64,000 nucleotides of DNA, from NCBI GenBank assembly GCA_963971285.1, contig OZ020259.1, forward strand, positions 4,712,001 to 4,776,000. The letters are read 5' to 3'. This document shows positions 49,550-60,064 of the stretch, piece after piece. The position numbers and the translations under genes are program-made. The DNA comes from Astropecten irregularis. Its lineage: Eukaryota; Echinodermata; Asteroidea; Paxillosida; Astropectinidae. The notes below the pieces were generated by a model. That model made no database searches and had not been told where the DNA came from. It was given only the letters and a program-made list of their open reading frames with translations. Each line of letters starts with the position of its first letter. Position 1 is the stretch's first letter.

Positions 49550-49968
49550 ACCAATTTCACGACGCTGCTTAGCACAGAAATTGGCTAAGCATGACATTTC
49601 CGGTCTTAATAAAAACAGGTTTAACAACAACATTTCCATGTGTTGTGCTGAGTACTTATGATTGTTCTTTGGCTGTTGTTCGCTAACCACGGAATATCAA
49701 ATGGAATTTTTAATAGTGGTTTGTTTTATTGGGCGGATATTTTTGTGCTAAGCAAATTTGTGTGCCTAGCAGCTCTATGAAATTGGCCCCGGTATGCCAG
49801 AGAAAATTTTGTGAATGTTATGCTCAGCAAACGATGGCCGAATACAAGTCAAAAGCAGTAAACAACTAAACATCACATGAACATTTGCTTGGTAATCGTG
49901 TTTGATCAAGGAAGACTTTTCATGCTTAAAAGTAATTTCTGTGCGTAAGAAATTGGCCCCATACCGTT
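49550..49968. mobile_element. Two adjacent family A elements, the second partial
   Basis: A full copy at 49550-49792 (GGGACCAATTTCACGACGCT ... TGAAATTGGCCCC), then a partial copy of the other subfamily to 49968. Confidence 0.75.
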
Positions 49969-50155
49969 TTCAAAACACGGCTGCAGGGCCTTGAAATCTA
50001 TACCACACATGAAACAGTCGTTTAGATATTTTTTTACCGCACGCGTAGAAGATTATGATGAGTCGGGTGATAAAAATACAGAATTGCATATTTTATCGAG
50101 CTGGGCTCATGGGAAAAAACTAACTATACGACCTACGTGTTGCCTACTGGTAGGT

Positions 50156-50163
50156 TATATATA
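50156..50163 (+). promoter_or_regulatory. Putative TATA box of gene 3
   Basis: TATATATA about 75 bases upstream of the gene 3 start codon, a workable spacing for a start site near 50190 and a short 5' UTR. Sequence evidence only. Confidence 0.35.
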
Positions 50164-50232
50164 CCACTACGTATTATTTTCAGTATACATTTTGTTGGAG
50201 CGCTTTGGAACTTGTTACAGCCGGTCATCATC

Positions 50233-50299
50233 ATGAGTTTCCACGGCAATTTGTGTTTATTCCTCGTCTTCATTTTAACAACTTTCCCGCATTCTTTTG
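50233..50299 (+). CDS. Gene 3 exon 1: signal peptide
   Basis: ATG followed by MSFHGNLCLFLVFILTTF, PHSF: a short polar start and a hydrophobic core of about 12 residues, then a phase-1 donor (TTT G/gtgagt). This is a classic separate signal-peptide exon. Confidence 0.8.
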
Positions 50300-53200
50300 G
50301 TGAGTAGAATTCATATTTTCATTTTTTAGAATTAATTTTGGCGATATGTCGGGGATTTTTTATATTTGGTGGTGAAAAAGTCGACTGCGTATTTGTATTA
50401 CCGCTACGGTAGGCTTACGGATACTTCGTACAGTGTACAATGTATGATATTGGTCTTTGGTTGTTTAAAAATTAACAAGGAAAATATACATTTAAATAAT
50501 CAATACATGTAATAAATTGCTGCAAACTGCTCATCAGCCAAAATAATGACATGAAATTTATAAAAATGCTTGGAGTAAGGAGGGCATGACGCGTTTCGAT
50601 CCTAGCAGGATTTAGCCTATATTCGATAAAGATCCTGCTATGATCAAAACGCGTCAGGCCCTCCCAAACTCCAAGCATAGGCCTATCACAATCAACCACA
50701 ATATCATTCTATCATACTATTCCTTATTTAGAGTAACATATTAGTGCGTTGATCGTCGAGTCAAATTTAGCAAGTGCTTGGTCTAAAAACAAAATGTACA
50801 CAGACATTAAATTTGGTTTTAATCATAAAAACATAGAAAGATATTTTTATATTTTTTATAACAATGGTGTTTAAAGCCAGTTAACGGGCAACATGTCTAA
50901 CTGGTCGAGTGGTATCATTTCAAAATGTTTATTGATGCTCAGACAATTTTGTGAAAACTTACGAAAATGATTCCACTTCAAAGGTATAATACATGATTGG
51001 TAAAGGTCACAGACAGCACTGACACATTGTCTAATCCAGCATGTGCATGAAATCATAAACCTGTGAAAATTTGAGCTCAATCGGACATCTGAGTCACGAT
51101 CTTACCCCGAGATCAAAACTGTTTTTCGGTCTTTGTTTTACTTATTTCTGGGTAAATATACCATTTTTTCAGGCGGAAATATTTTAACGGTATGTTTCTG
51201 CGTAAATCTGTGAACATTTCTGTTTGGGCATGTTACCAATCCTGTACTGTACCTTTATACAGAATTTAGGTAAACCGACAGGAGTAGGCCTCTAAACTCA
51301 TTTAAATAAATGAATTCGTATAATTATTTGACAATTACAAACAATTGTATTAATCATTTGTCATATAATTATAATGGGACGATAATTTTATTTTACAAAA
51401 TAGCAAAAGATGGCTAAATATAAAATTTAGGCTATAACATTTAATTATTTTTGTACTCAAAACTAATGTGGGTGGTGGTGGGGGGGGGGTCGCTATTTGT
51501 ATTGACACCCCTGGTGATTCCGTGTGGTATTATTGTTTGCTGTGTATATACATAGCACCGTGTGTAATTGGACTCTGTTCAGTTTTGTATGGTAACGTTG
51601 TCTTTTTAGTGGAGTGGTATTTAATTACATGAAAATGCAGCAAATTAATATTGCCACCATAGAAACAAACCATTTCAAAGTAAAGTCTGAATGAGCAATG
51701 GTTTACGTATAGACGTAAAATTAAACTGTTTATCACTTCAAGATTCAGATATGTGATACAGATATGTCTTGGCTATATCACCATGTAGAGTTTGAGCAAA
51801 ATTGGACGGAAATTGGGTGAAAAAACTAAGACTGTATTACCCAACCTCAAAACCCATTTCTCATCTTTCGTTCATACACATTATGTGTGTATTGATCACT
51901 ATACGTGTTTTCCTTGCAAATTTGTTTTTCAGGAGTACTCTTTCAATCGGTCATATTTTCACCAATTTCAGCCCGATTTTGCTTTATAAATTCTACCGGC
52001 CGGAAATCTTTTTGATCTTTTAAAAGATCAAAAATAAAAGAGAAAAGACTTAGGAAATACTGTGGCTGTTTTTCACTGTTTTCTCACAAAGTGGGCACCG
52101 TATGGGACTGAAATTTCACAGATGACTGTCACTGTATCTTTCTTGATAATTGTGCCCATGAATCTGCATTTCTTTGACAACAAAACAAAATATGACATTA
52201 TCTTTAACCTCTAAAATATTATTTCATTTTTACTTCACTCCCATACAGCCTTCAAGTACGAGGGATGTCCTGGGAAGATCTCGGTCGACACGCCGGCCGA
52301 CAGTGCGACAGTGTCGGTGACGTGGAAGCACCCGTACCTCGTCGAAGTTGGAAAGACCGGGTCGGTGTCGCAGACGGTCAGTCATAACCCCGGCGAGCAG
52401 TTCCCTATCGGCATGACCCGGGTCAACTATCTGGCCATCAACTCGACCGACTACAGGGATCTGCAGATCTGTACATTCGTCATAGATGTACACGGTGAGG
52501 ACACAATTATTATTTTGTTATACTCAAGGGAACATTCTGAAAGAACTATATTCATTTAGCCTTTGAGAAAGACCCTGCTAGGATCGAAACATCAGGCCCT
52601 TCCTAACTCTGAGCAGCCTTTGAGAACTCCTGCTAGGATCGAAACATCAGGCACTCCTAACTCTGGGCAGCCTTTGAGAAAGATCCTGCTAGGATCGAAA
52701 AACGTCAGGCCCTCCTAACTCCAATCATTTTACAAATTTTAGATCGTTATTTTGGCTGATGGGTAGTTTGCAACAGTTTATTTCTATATTCCATTAGTAG
52801 TATTTCCAAACTTCTGCTCCGATTATGGCTCAGGCCCTATTTTAATGAACCATTTTTGAAGTAACAGGTATCAAAATTAAATTTTGCGACACCGAGTTGG
52901 AAGTAGATAAAACCTTGCAACGTCCCAGCCCGAGATTTTGCGAACCAAGACGGCGGAAACTATGGAGAGCCATCAAAGCCGGGTCTAAAAAAATAACCAC
53001 AATTATTTTTACACAACGTTCCCTAAACATGATTGAACGATATTGCTGAATGTAATAGAAACGAAATACACAAGCAATGGTGGTGTTTATTTTGTACAGC
53101 TATGGAAAGTTTGTAAAAAAAAATGTTGAATTTGGTCATACCGTGTTTCGAAAAAACGAAATGATATGCAACATTTTGGCCGCCCTTGCCAACCACCAGC

Positions 53201-55072
53201 CAATGTTTGTAAATTAAAGAAAGTCAAATACTCAGTATGGAACAATGAAATAATCAATAGTGTATTTTAACCAAGCATAACATGATTGAGCATAATTGAG
53301 CATGTTCAAGCAAAATTGAACGGAAAGCCCGAGTGCGGCATTAGCCTAACCTGTGATTTGATGAGAGAACCATTGGGACACGGCGTTATTTATGGGTTAA
53401 ATGAATCACAGCGCCCTCAACGTTGGCAATTGTTTAGTTCGTTTCAGTCTGTCCTTTGATCTTATCGTTTTGTCCTTTAACTTTTTCTGTTTTCTATTGA
53501 TCGCTTGGCACTATATGCTTTGATTTTCGTTCGTGTTTACAATACTTTGATCGTTGGCCACTGTCCTTTGATTGTTCAGTTTTGTCTGTTGATCGTTTGA
53601 TTCTGTCCTTTGATTGTTTAATTTTGTCTTTTGATCGTTTGAGGTTTTTATCGTTGGTTTTGTAAAACTGTTGTCTGCACGAATATTCTGAGCTTCGTTT
53701 TATTTTTCTGTTATACGTTTTCAAGTTACTTTATTCATATTCTCGATGTCTTATCTATGAACATTTTCTTTGCTTAGTATTATAAATTGTGATCTTCGTT
53801 TGTCTTTTTTTTCATTCGTTTTGTAAAATATTAATTTTGGCCCTAATGGCGCCCCATATTAGTCAGAGTCTGAATAACTCAAAGTTAACATTCATTCCCC
53901 TTGAGGTTAAGTTATTGAGGTTTTGCTGTATAGGTCTTAATTCCGATCCGTGCAAAGCGTCCGTGTGATCGATCATGCACTTGTTTGTTTTCGCAATTCC
54001 AGACCCAGTTCCTCCGGTCTTTAACACCTGCCCCGTCAATGTCACCACACGCCTGGGGCCTGACCAGGACGAGGTGGCCGTCACATGGGACATCCCACAA
54101 GCCCTGGACAACTCCGCCTACGTCCAGCTTCTCTCCACGAACGACCCCGGTGACAACTTCACGGCCGGGGCGACTGTGGTGACCTACACGGCGCGGGACA
54201 CGACCGGGAACCAGGCCCACTGCACCTTCACGGTCAATGTCATTCCGTTTCTCGTGGCGACAACGACATTAGCGACAACAACGACAACGAAAACGACCAC
54301 GACACTGTCATCTGACGGTAAAGTCACAGTCATCAAATCAGGTAATTCTTGAAAAACTGAAAGTCCCGTAATCTCGGAACTTCCCTGATTTGCGAACTAC
54401 TTTTTGCAGTCAGAAAAAAATTGCCCTGTTAAATCGGGCCTATAGTCCTGGATTGGGCCAAGTAAAAAAACAAACACGTTTAGCGTCCTGCCTTCAAAAA
54501 AAGGGAGGGGGAGGCCCTTTATTTTCTTTCCAAAAAATAATTCATGGCTTTTCTGGCCCCCCAAAAATGTTGGTTCTAGAACCGCGCCTGTGGAGTGGTC
54601 AACTACTCATTTACATTGGACGTGAATGACAAGCCAAATTTGCATAATCACACTAATTGACACAGCTAATTCCAAAACCTTTGTTTGTATAGGTGGTGGA
54701 CAGCCGGGAGCGAAGAGTCCACGGCCAGGAGCACCGGGCATCCCAGTGACGGCAGCCCCCGTGGACATGAAGCTCTGGGCCACCCGTGGCTTGATCTTTG
54801 CCTCGGTACTCCTCCTGCTCTGCTTAGTCGTCATCGCCCTGGTCCTGTACCGCAGACGCTACGCCGTCAAACGACTCCAGAGGCTGCGGGGTGACGTGGA
54901 GACCGAGATCTACCCGTCGTCGGCCGGGGAAGAGTACGAGTACGATACATGGGAAGACCCGCCCGACAGCAACGAGTTCCACCAGGGCAACCAAGCCAGG
55001 GCTGGTATGATGGAGGCGAGTAGGGTCAACAAATCTGAAGTGCGCCCTCTGTTGGTCGCAGGTGGCCACTAA
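50233..55072 (+). CDS. Gene 3: type I membrane protein with two HYR domains
   Basis: Four exons (50233-50299, 52249-52494, 54003-54341, 54693-55072), all joined in phase 1, give 343 residues. The protein has a signal peptide (1-22), HYR domain 1 (about 24-104), HYR domain 2 (about 105-187), a Thr-rich stalk (about 188-205), a Gly/Pro linker, a transmembrane helix (about 250-270) and a 73-residue cytoplasmic tail. HYR modules have an immunoglobulin-like fold and occur in hyalin and in adhesion or complement-related proteins; a cell-surface binding role is likely but the ligand is unknown. The tail starts with YRRRY and has an acidic Tyr-rich segment (EEYEYDTWEDPPDSNEF), which could be a signalling or sorting site. 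Because its exons are phase 1, splicing from gene 2 is possible, but its own signal peptide argues for a separate gene. Confidence 0.82.
50515..50695. repeat. Palindromic copy of the 56-bp satellite unit
   Basis: Two head-to-head units meet near 50625 (GATCCTAGCAGGAT ... GATCCTGCTATGATC), flanked by CTGCTCATCAGCC. This looks like the dispersed parent element of the satellite. Confidence 0.7.
50985..51262. mobile_element. Family C element, diverged subfamily
   Basis: TACATGATTGGTAAAGGTCA, AGCTCAATCGGACATCTGAG and GATCTTACCCCGAGATCAAA, within intron 1 of gene 3. Confidence 0.65.
51990..52215. mobile_element. Family C element, truncated
   Basis: GATCTTTTAAAAGATCAAAA, AAAGTGGGCACCGTATGGGA and a shortened right end, joined to the CAGGGTGTCCC-type relic at 51715-51965 just as at 25755. 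Confidence 0.7.
52249..52494 (+). CDS. Gene 3 exon 2: HYR domain 1 (divergent)
   Basis: A phase 1-1 exon. YEGCPGKISV, ATVSVTWKHP, NPGEQFPIGMTRVNYLA and QICTFVIDVHG follow the HYR order CP...VxWxxP...F.xGxTxVxYxA...CxFxVxV. The DxxGN turn is replaced by NSTDYRD. Confidence 0.82.
52560..52790 (-). repeat. Short run of the 56-bp satellite unit
   Basis: Three to four units in the opposite orientation to the main array (CTTTGAGAAAGATCCTGCTA, GGATCGAAACGTCAGG), within a gene 3 intron, ending with the CTGATGGGTAGTTTGCAACA flank. Confidence 0.8.
52904..53222. mobile_element. Family O element, reversed and lacking clean ends
   Basis: TGGAGAGCCATCAAAGCCGG, CATGATTGAACGATATTGCT and GCCAATGTTTGTAAATTAAA match the reverse of 20934-21254. 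Confidence 0.65.
54003..54341 (+). CDS. Gene 3 exon 3: HYR domain 2 and Thr-rich stalk
   Basis: A textbook HYR module: DPVPPVFNTCP, VAVTWDIPQALDN, GDNFTAGATVVTYTARD, TGNQAHCTFTVNV. It is followed by a run rich in Thr (TTTTTKTTTTL), probably O-glycosylated. Two phase-1 donors are possible, at 54317 (GACG/gtaaag) and 54341 (TCAG/gtaatt), so stalk length may vary. Confidence 0.85.
54693..55072 (+). CDS. Gene 3 exon 4: transmembrane helix and cytoplasmic tail
   Basis: It encodes a Gly/Pro linker (GQPGAKSPRPGAPGIP), helix GLIFASVLLLLCLVVIALVL, stop-transfer YRRRY and the tail, ending LLVAGGH and TAA. The GC content is clearly above that of the flanks. Confidence 0.85.
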
Positions 55073-55099
55073 ATTGGTTTGACGAGATAGAACTAGCAT

Positions 55100-55320
55100 A
55101 GGGCCCTTACGAAATCAGGCTTGAGGCTAGGCTTGGGACTTATTTCACTGCCGCCATTTGAGGCCAACAAAACGAAATGAGGGATTGGGCCACATGACGA
55201 AGCCGAAGAAAGGCTTCAGCTTTGGCATGTATCTCAAGCTCTTCATTTCATTCAGGACACAAAATGGCGGTTGCAAAATAAATCCCAAGCCTAGCCTCAA
55301 GCCTCATTTCGTAAAGGCCC
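55100..55320. mobile_element. Family R palindromic element after gene 3
   Basis: AGGGCCCTTACGAAATCAGG and CTCATTTCGTAAAGGCCCAT ends. It begins 28 bases after the gene 3 stop, so it probably forms part of the 3' UTR. Confidence 0.85.
55277..55282 (+). terminator. Possible polyadenylation signal of gene 3, within a repeat
   Basis: AATAAA about 205 bases after the gene 3 stop. It lies inside the palindromic element at 55100-55320, so if it is used the 3' end comes from a transposable element. Confidence 0.25.
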
Positions 55321-55430
55321 ATAGTCTGGTTTCCTGCCCAAAGATTTCCTGACGACTCTTATTAAAAATCCTGTATTTGACAGACAATAATCTAGGAGCT
55401 TTTTGGGTCCGGGAGCCAGACTAGAACTAG
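55321..55430. mobile_element. Small family N palindrome (about 110 bp)
   Basis: TAGTCTGGTTTCCTGCCCAA ... GGGAGCCAGACTA ends. The second copy lies inside another element at 58841-58930. Confidence 0.8.
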
Positions 55431-55518
55431 CATTCACAAAGGAATAATGGGCCTAAGTTATCAAATCGCCTTCGTTTTTACAAAAAAATAATAACGTATG
55501 CGTCGCAAGATAATCCAT

Positions 55519-55664
55519 CCAGGGGTCGATTTCAAGAAACCTTACGATCGATCGTAACTCGAGTTACGAAGGATATAAACCCATCGTATCCTATTATGTA
55601 GGGCTGCAATGCATCACAAGACCTACGATTGTTACGATGAGTTTGGTGAAATCGACCCCTGGCC
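55519..55664. mobile_element. Family B element
   Basis: AGGGGTCGATTTCAAGAAAC and TTTGGTGAAATCGACCCCTG ends. Confidence 0.85.
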
Positions 55665-55709
55665 CATTTAAGATTGAACAGTTTCAGGGTTAAAATTTGG
55701 TCGGAAGTT

Positions 55710-55890
55710 ACACTAGGCATTAGCCTGCATGCAAATTTTATGCAACGCAGCACACACATCAACCAATCAGATCTGTTTATTATTTTCGCCTGGGTCGTGA
55801 CGGAGGCCGAGAATGTTGATTGGACAAAACTTAGAGGTCAGTGCTGGATTGGCTTGCATAATTAATGAGGAAATCTGCACACATGTGATA
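55710..55890. repeat. Dispersed repeat shared with 41430-41640
   Basis: GCATGCAAATTTTATGCAAC, CGTGACGGAGGCCGAGAATG and TTGGCTTGCATAATTAATGA. Confidence 0.7.
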
Positions 55891-56349
55891 AAGTATTATG
55901 AGATGCGTGGAGTTCCATGTAAAAATGCAGACATGTACGAGAAAAAATGCTAACCATTAATATGATTAGTGCCTTATCACCAACCCAAAGCAGGCGTAAT
56001 CCTGACTGTGATTTTAAACCGTTTGTAACATAATTATGCTAAGCTTGAAATATTATTAGCTTAGCAGGAGATGATATCGAATACACATTCGCGCTTAGCA
56101 AAAACATTAGGGCAAGATAACTAGCAATTGGCCTTGGTTAAGCTTTAAATTAATACAGTGCAATAATTATCACAGCATTAATATAACACGCATAACGTAC
56201 ATTACTTCACCGTGAGAAACAGTACTCCAAAATCTTACAATTTTCTTCCCAATTTTTTAACCAGAATTTTACTGGACTATTCGTTTGTGTAAAAATATAA
56301 CATCATGCCTTTTGTAACAACATTTTCGGAAACGATTGTTTTAATTTGC

Positions 56350-57000
56350 TTATTTGTCAAGTTATGGTCGGCCAAAGGGTTTTCAATTAATTATATGTTA
56401 TGGACGCATTTTGGCATATTTACGTGTATAATAGGTAATTTATATCATTATTGGTCTTTATTGGTCAAGTAATTATAATACAACAAAACAAATTATAATT
56501 AATAAGGTATAGGCCTATAATTCCATGACTTCCTTTGTTTAAATATTTTTCAGATTTGTATTAATATTTTCACCATTTTTGTGTATAGAGATAACATTAG
56601 TGAGATCATTATTCCTTTTGTAACGAAGTTTCGGAGTTAAAAAATGTTATAATTGTGGTTTGAATTTTTTTTAATCTGAATTTATCTTTATCCATTACGT
56701 TATGGTCGGCCAAAAAGGTTTTTAAATTAATTTCATGTTATGGACGCATTTGGCATTATTTACATGTATATCATTATTGGTCTTTATTTGTCAAGTTTAA
56801 TACAACAGAACAAACTTTAATTAAGGTAAAGGCCTAAATAATAAATTCATGACTTCCATTGTTTAAATCTTTTTCAGATTTTTATTAATATTTTCACAAT
56901 TTTTGTGTATAGAGATAACATTAGTGAGATCATCATTCCTTTTGTAACGAAGTTTCGGAGTTAAAAAATGTTATAATTGTGGTTTGAATTTTTTTTATCC
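56350..57000 (+). repeat. Direct duplication of about 300-bp units
   Basis: 56350-56655 and 56695-57000 match along their length (GTTATGGTCGGCCAAA, ATGTTATGGACGCATTT, CATTAGTGAGATCAT, GTAACGAAGTTTCGGAGTTA). The units differ by small indels. Nothing coding is seen. Confidence 0.8.
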
Positions 57001-57599
57001 ATCTTAGACATTTCGTTTACGCTCGTTAAGTGGCGTATTTAGGGGCGGGGCGCCACTTTTTAGGGGGCGCAAAAAAACTCCAAGGCTAAAAAGCAAGCTG
57101 TACTGTAATGGGAAATTATTTGAAGTTAGTGGAAATCTAATTCAATGAAAAAAAAAATCAATTTCGATTTGTCTGTTTGGGTTTTGTTTTGTTCGTTTTC
57201 ATCGGCATTAGAACTTTTAACGTATGCCCCTAGCGCCGTTCCCCCTAGATACGCCGCTGAGCTGCGCGGTCATACCGTTTTCATTCATTTTATATCCCGA
57301 TTCCATTGTAATGGTCTTTGAACAAAATAATTATTTATGTGGACAGTGTACCCCTGGGGTCATTATTTTAGAGAAAATCTGTAAAAATCACCTCAGTTTG
57401 GTTTGGTTTTTCAGCAATCCGAAATACACAAGCTTTAAAAAAAAAATAAAAAAAAATGAAAAGACAAAAACAACAACAACAACAACAACAACAAATCATG
57501 ATGGGCATTCATAAACATTAAAACTGTTAATGAAGCTTCCATTTTAAGCTAACAACAAAAACGAAGAACATATAGGCCTATTCCCACATTAATAATCAC

Positions 57600-57680
57600 T
57601 TAACAAACAAACAAACACCACAACAAACAAACAAACAAACAAACAAACACCCCAACAAACAAACAAACCAACAAACAGTC
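57600..57680 (+). repeat. AAAC/CAAA microsatellite
   Basis: Tandem AAAC units with interruptions, followed by a G-run (57690-57722). A (CAA)n tract lies nearby at 57468-57494. Confidence 0.9.
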
Positions 57681-57897
57681 CGGAAAACTAAAAGGGGGGG
57701 GGGTGTGTGTAGGGGGGAGGGTGGATTTAACAATTAAAGTAAACATGCCCGCAAACACAACCGAATGAGTTACTTGTAATGTTAGTGTAATTTTAATTTT
57801 TTCTGTTTTTTTCTTCAATAATTTTTTTCAACTTCTTTAGCACCACGCAGTAATAATTCATAATAATAATAATAAGAAGACGAATAACCGAGGATGG

Positions 57898-58140
57898 ACT
57901 TAAGAGAGACTTTCCCATAGGGTCGTGCACAAACTTAAATTTCCTATTTCCAAACATCCTCCAAACCAATGAACTTGAAATTGACATATGTTCATATTGA
58001 GAGCATTTTCTTTCTTCTATTAAAATATGGACCGTAAAAATATGTCTTAAAAAGGTAGCTGGTACCTTAAAAAAAACATCGAAAAGTCTCCCTAAGTCCA
58101 TATGTCACCCTTATGTCCACTTTTAGATGCTAACACCCTA
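57898..58140. repeat. Family T repeat
   Basis: The second copy of 25325-25590, with ACATCCTCCAAACCAATGAA and AGGTAGCTGGTACCTTAAAA. Confidence 0.7.
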
Positions 58141-58404
58141 TTTGTAATTATAATTCAACATTTATAATGCGCTCTTTACATATAATGATCAAAAGCGCAT
58201 TACAATAAAAGGCCGTCAACTAAGAACATATGAGAGAGAAAGATGAAAGCTAAGAGAGACAAAATTTGATAAAGACAGGTTGCCAAGTCAGTGCCCAAAC
58301 CGCAGTATGGGGATACATCTGTCCCATCAGCAAGGAGTTAATAATGACCTAAGCCTATAACCCTGCTGACGTCTTGACCTTTTCCGGCAGGGGACAGACG
58401 TCTC

Positions 58405-59202
58405 TTAAACCCTTTTCACACGACGCCCAAAAAACTCTCAACCATTGAGACATTTTCTCAAGGTTGCGAAATCTTACAAAAGTGTACTCGTGTGAAAGGA
58501 CACCAATGCTTGAGAGCGACCGACGTCCCTGGTGAATCCTTGAGAGATTGTGGCCGAGGTCCAGACCTACACAATTTCTCAAGGGTCCCTTGCGAAGTGC
58601 TTTGCAATGCGCATGCGGGTGTTTTCTATGTGTTACATACACGGGTTTACACTTCGAAAAGTGCGCATGCGTGATATATAGTGCCTCATTTTGAAGTCGC
58701 GATCAAAACCGCCGAAGTGTAAACTCGTGTATTGTCTTCGACAATGGACAGGTTTACACTTCAAAAAGTGCGCAAGCGTGGATGTGCCTCGTTTTGAAGT
58801 TGCGATCAAAATCTAAGATGGCCGCCAAGGTGTAAACTAGTCTGGTTCCCGGACCCCAAAAGCGCCCGACTATTGTCTGTCAAATATAATAAGAGTAGTC
58901 AGGGAATCTTTGGGCAGGGAACCAGACTAGGTGTAAACCCGTGTATTGCCTTTGCAGACCGCGCGCACTCCTGGGCACTTCACGGGCAACCTAAGCGTCG
59001 TGATGGTACTAGCAGCGTTTTACATTCATAAAATGCATAGTTTATCGATTACCCGCGTTCCATCTCAAGGGAGGCTTGCGAAATGTTACACTGTGCCGTG
59101 CGAAAGGACGCAAAAACGGCCGTTTTGTAAGATTTCGCAACCATGAGAAAATGTCTCCATGGTTGAGTGTTTTTTTTTAGCGTCGTGTGAAAAGGCCTTT
59201 AG
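58405..59202. mobile_element. Family Y element containing family M, which contains family N
   Basis: Outer ends CCTTTTCACACGACG and CGTCGTGTGAAAAGGCC. The next layer is family M (58640-58945, ACACGGGTTTACACTTCGAA ... GTGTAAACCCGTGT), itself interrupted at 58841-58930 by family N (TAGTCTGGTTCC ... GGAACCAGACTA). Confidence 0.8.
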
Positions 59203-60064
59203 TTTTCATATATTTCGCTGGGCACGTAAAAAACGATATTTTCCGATATTTTCTAATAATTTTTCACAAATCATCTCAGAGAATTCCTTCGCATACTTCA
59301 AATATAAGAATTTAAATTCACCAAAATGTTTCCACAGATGGTAACAAAGATTAGAGGATAATTCTGTCAGTTTGTCAGGTGACATGTCAGTTCAGGAAGT
59401 GTATATAATTCCACTCTAACATTATACGCTGTTTCAAGTAAAATCCATTATACCTTTGGGTATTAAGCAAACTCATTATATTTAACCATCGTTAAAAAAG
59501 TTCGTTGTGCTGATAGTAATATTTGAATAAGAGTTCAATGCATGTTAATATTTACATCAGTCATAATTTTGGCAAATCCACGGCCATTCTAAAACGCCTT
59601 TAAAAATGGCCCACAGATGCAAAGAATATGGAATCAGCGATGTACAAAATGATATGCCACAAATTGACCATCTTTGAAGGAAAGTGTTCGTTCCAAAGTG
59701 TTCGGGAACGTTTTCTGTTCGGATAATATTTAAATAATATGAAAATAACGTGTCTCGATAACAGTAGTTGTAATAATTGGTTTACACTGCGTAATATGCC
59801 ACACGTTTAATAGTCGCAAAAATTGTCATCACAATTAATAGCTAGAAACACACAAATATATAGAGTACAAAATACAGCGAGTTCGGTAGCTAATATCAAG
59901 GCTTAATATTGAACTGGAATCATCGATTTCCATCAAAACGATATCGAGGATTATTTTTGATTGCATGCTTTTTACACTTTGGGAAAATAATAACAATATC
60001 ATAATTTTGCCACTGACCTATTGCCTCTAGAATCGGTCTGGATGGTTGTAGTATTTGGTTTTGT

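Larger units (their letters stand above)
45345..50150. other. Region between genes 2 and 3
   Basis: Apart from the listed repeats (satellite unit, palindrome at 46532, families L, K, C and A) the DNA is AT-rich and without coding signal. No protease exon that could continue gene 2 was found in it. Confidence 0.6.
55890..60064. other. Region between genes 3 and 4
   Basis: AT-rich, with the duplicated 300-bp units, microsatellites, family T and the nested Y/M/N element. 59200-60064 is the unique AT-rich 3' flank of gene 4 with no clear polyadenylation signal on the minus strand. Confidence 0.6.
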
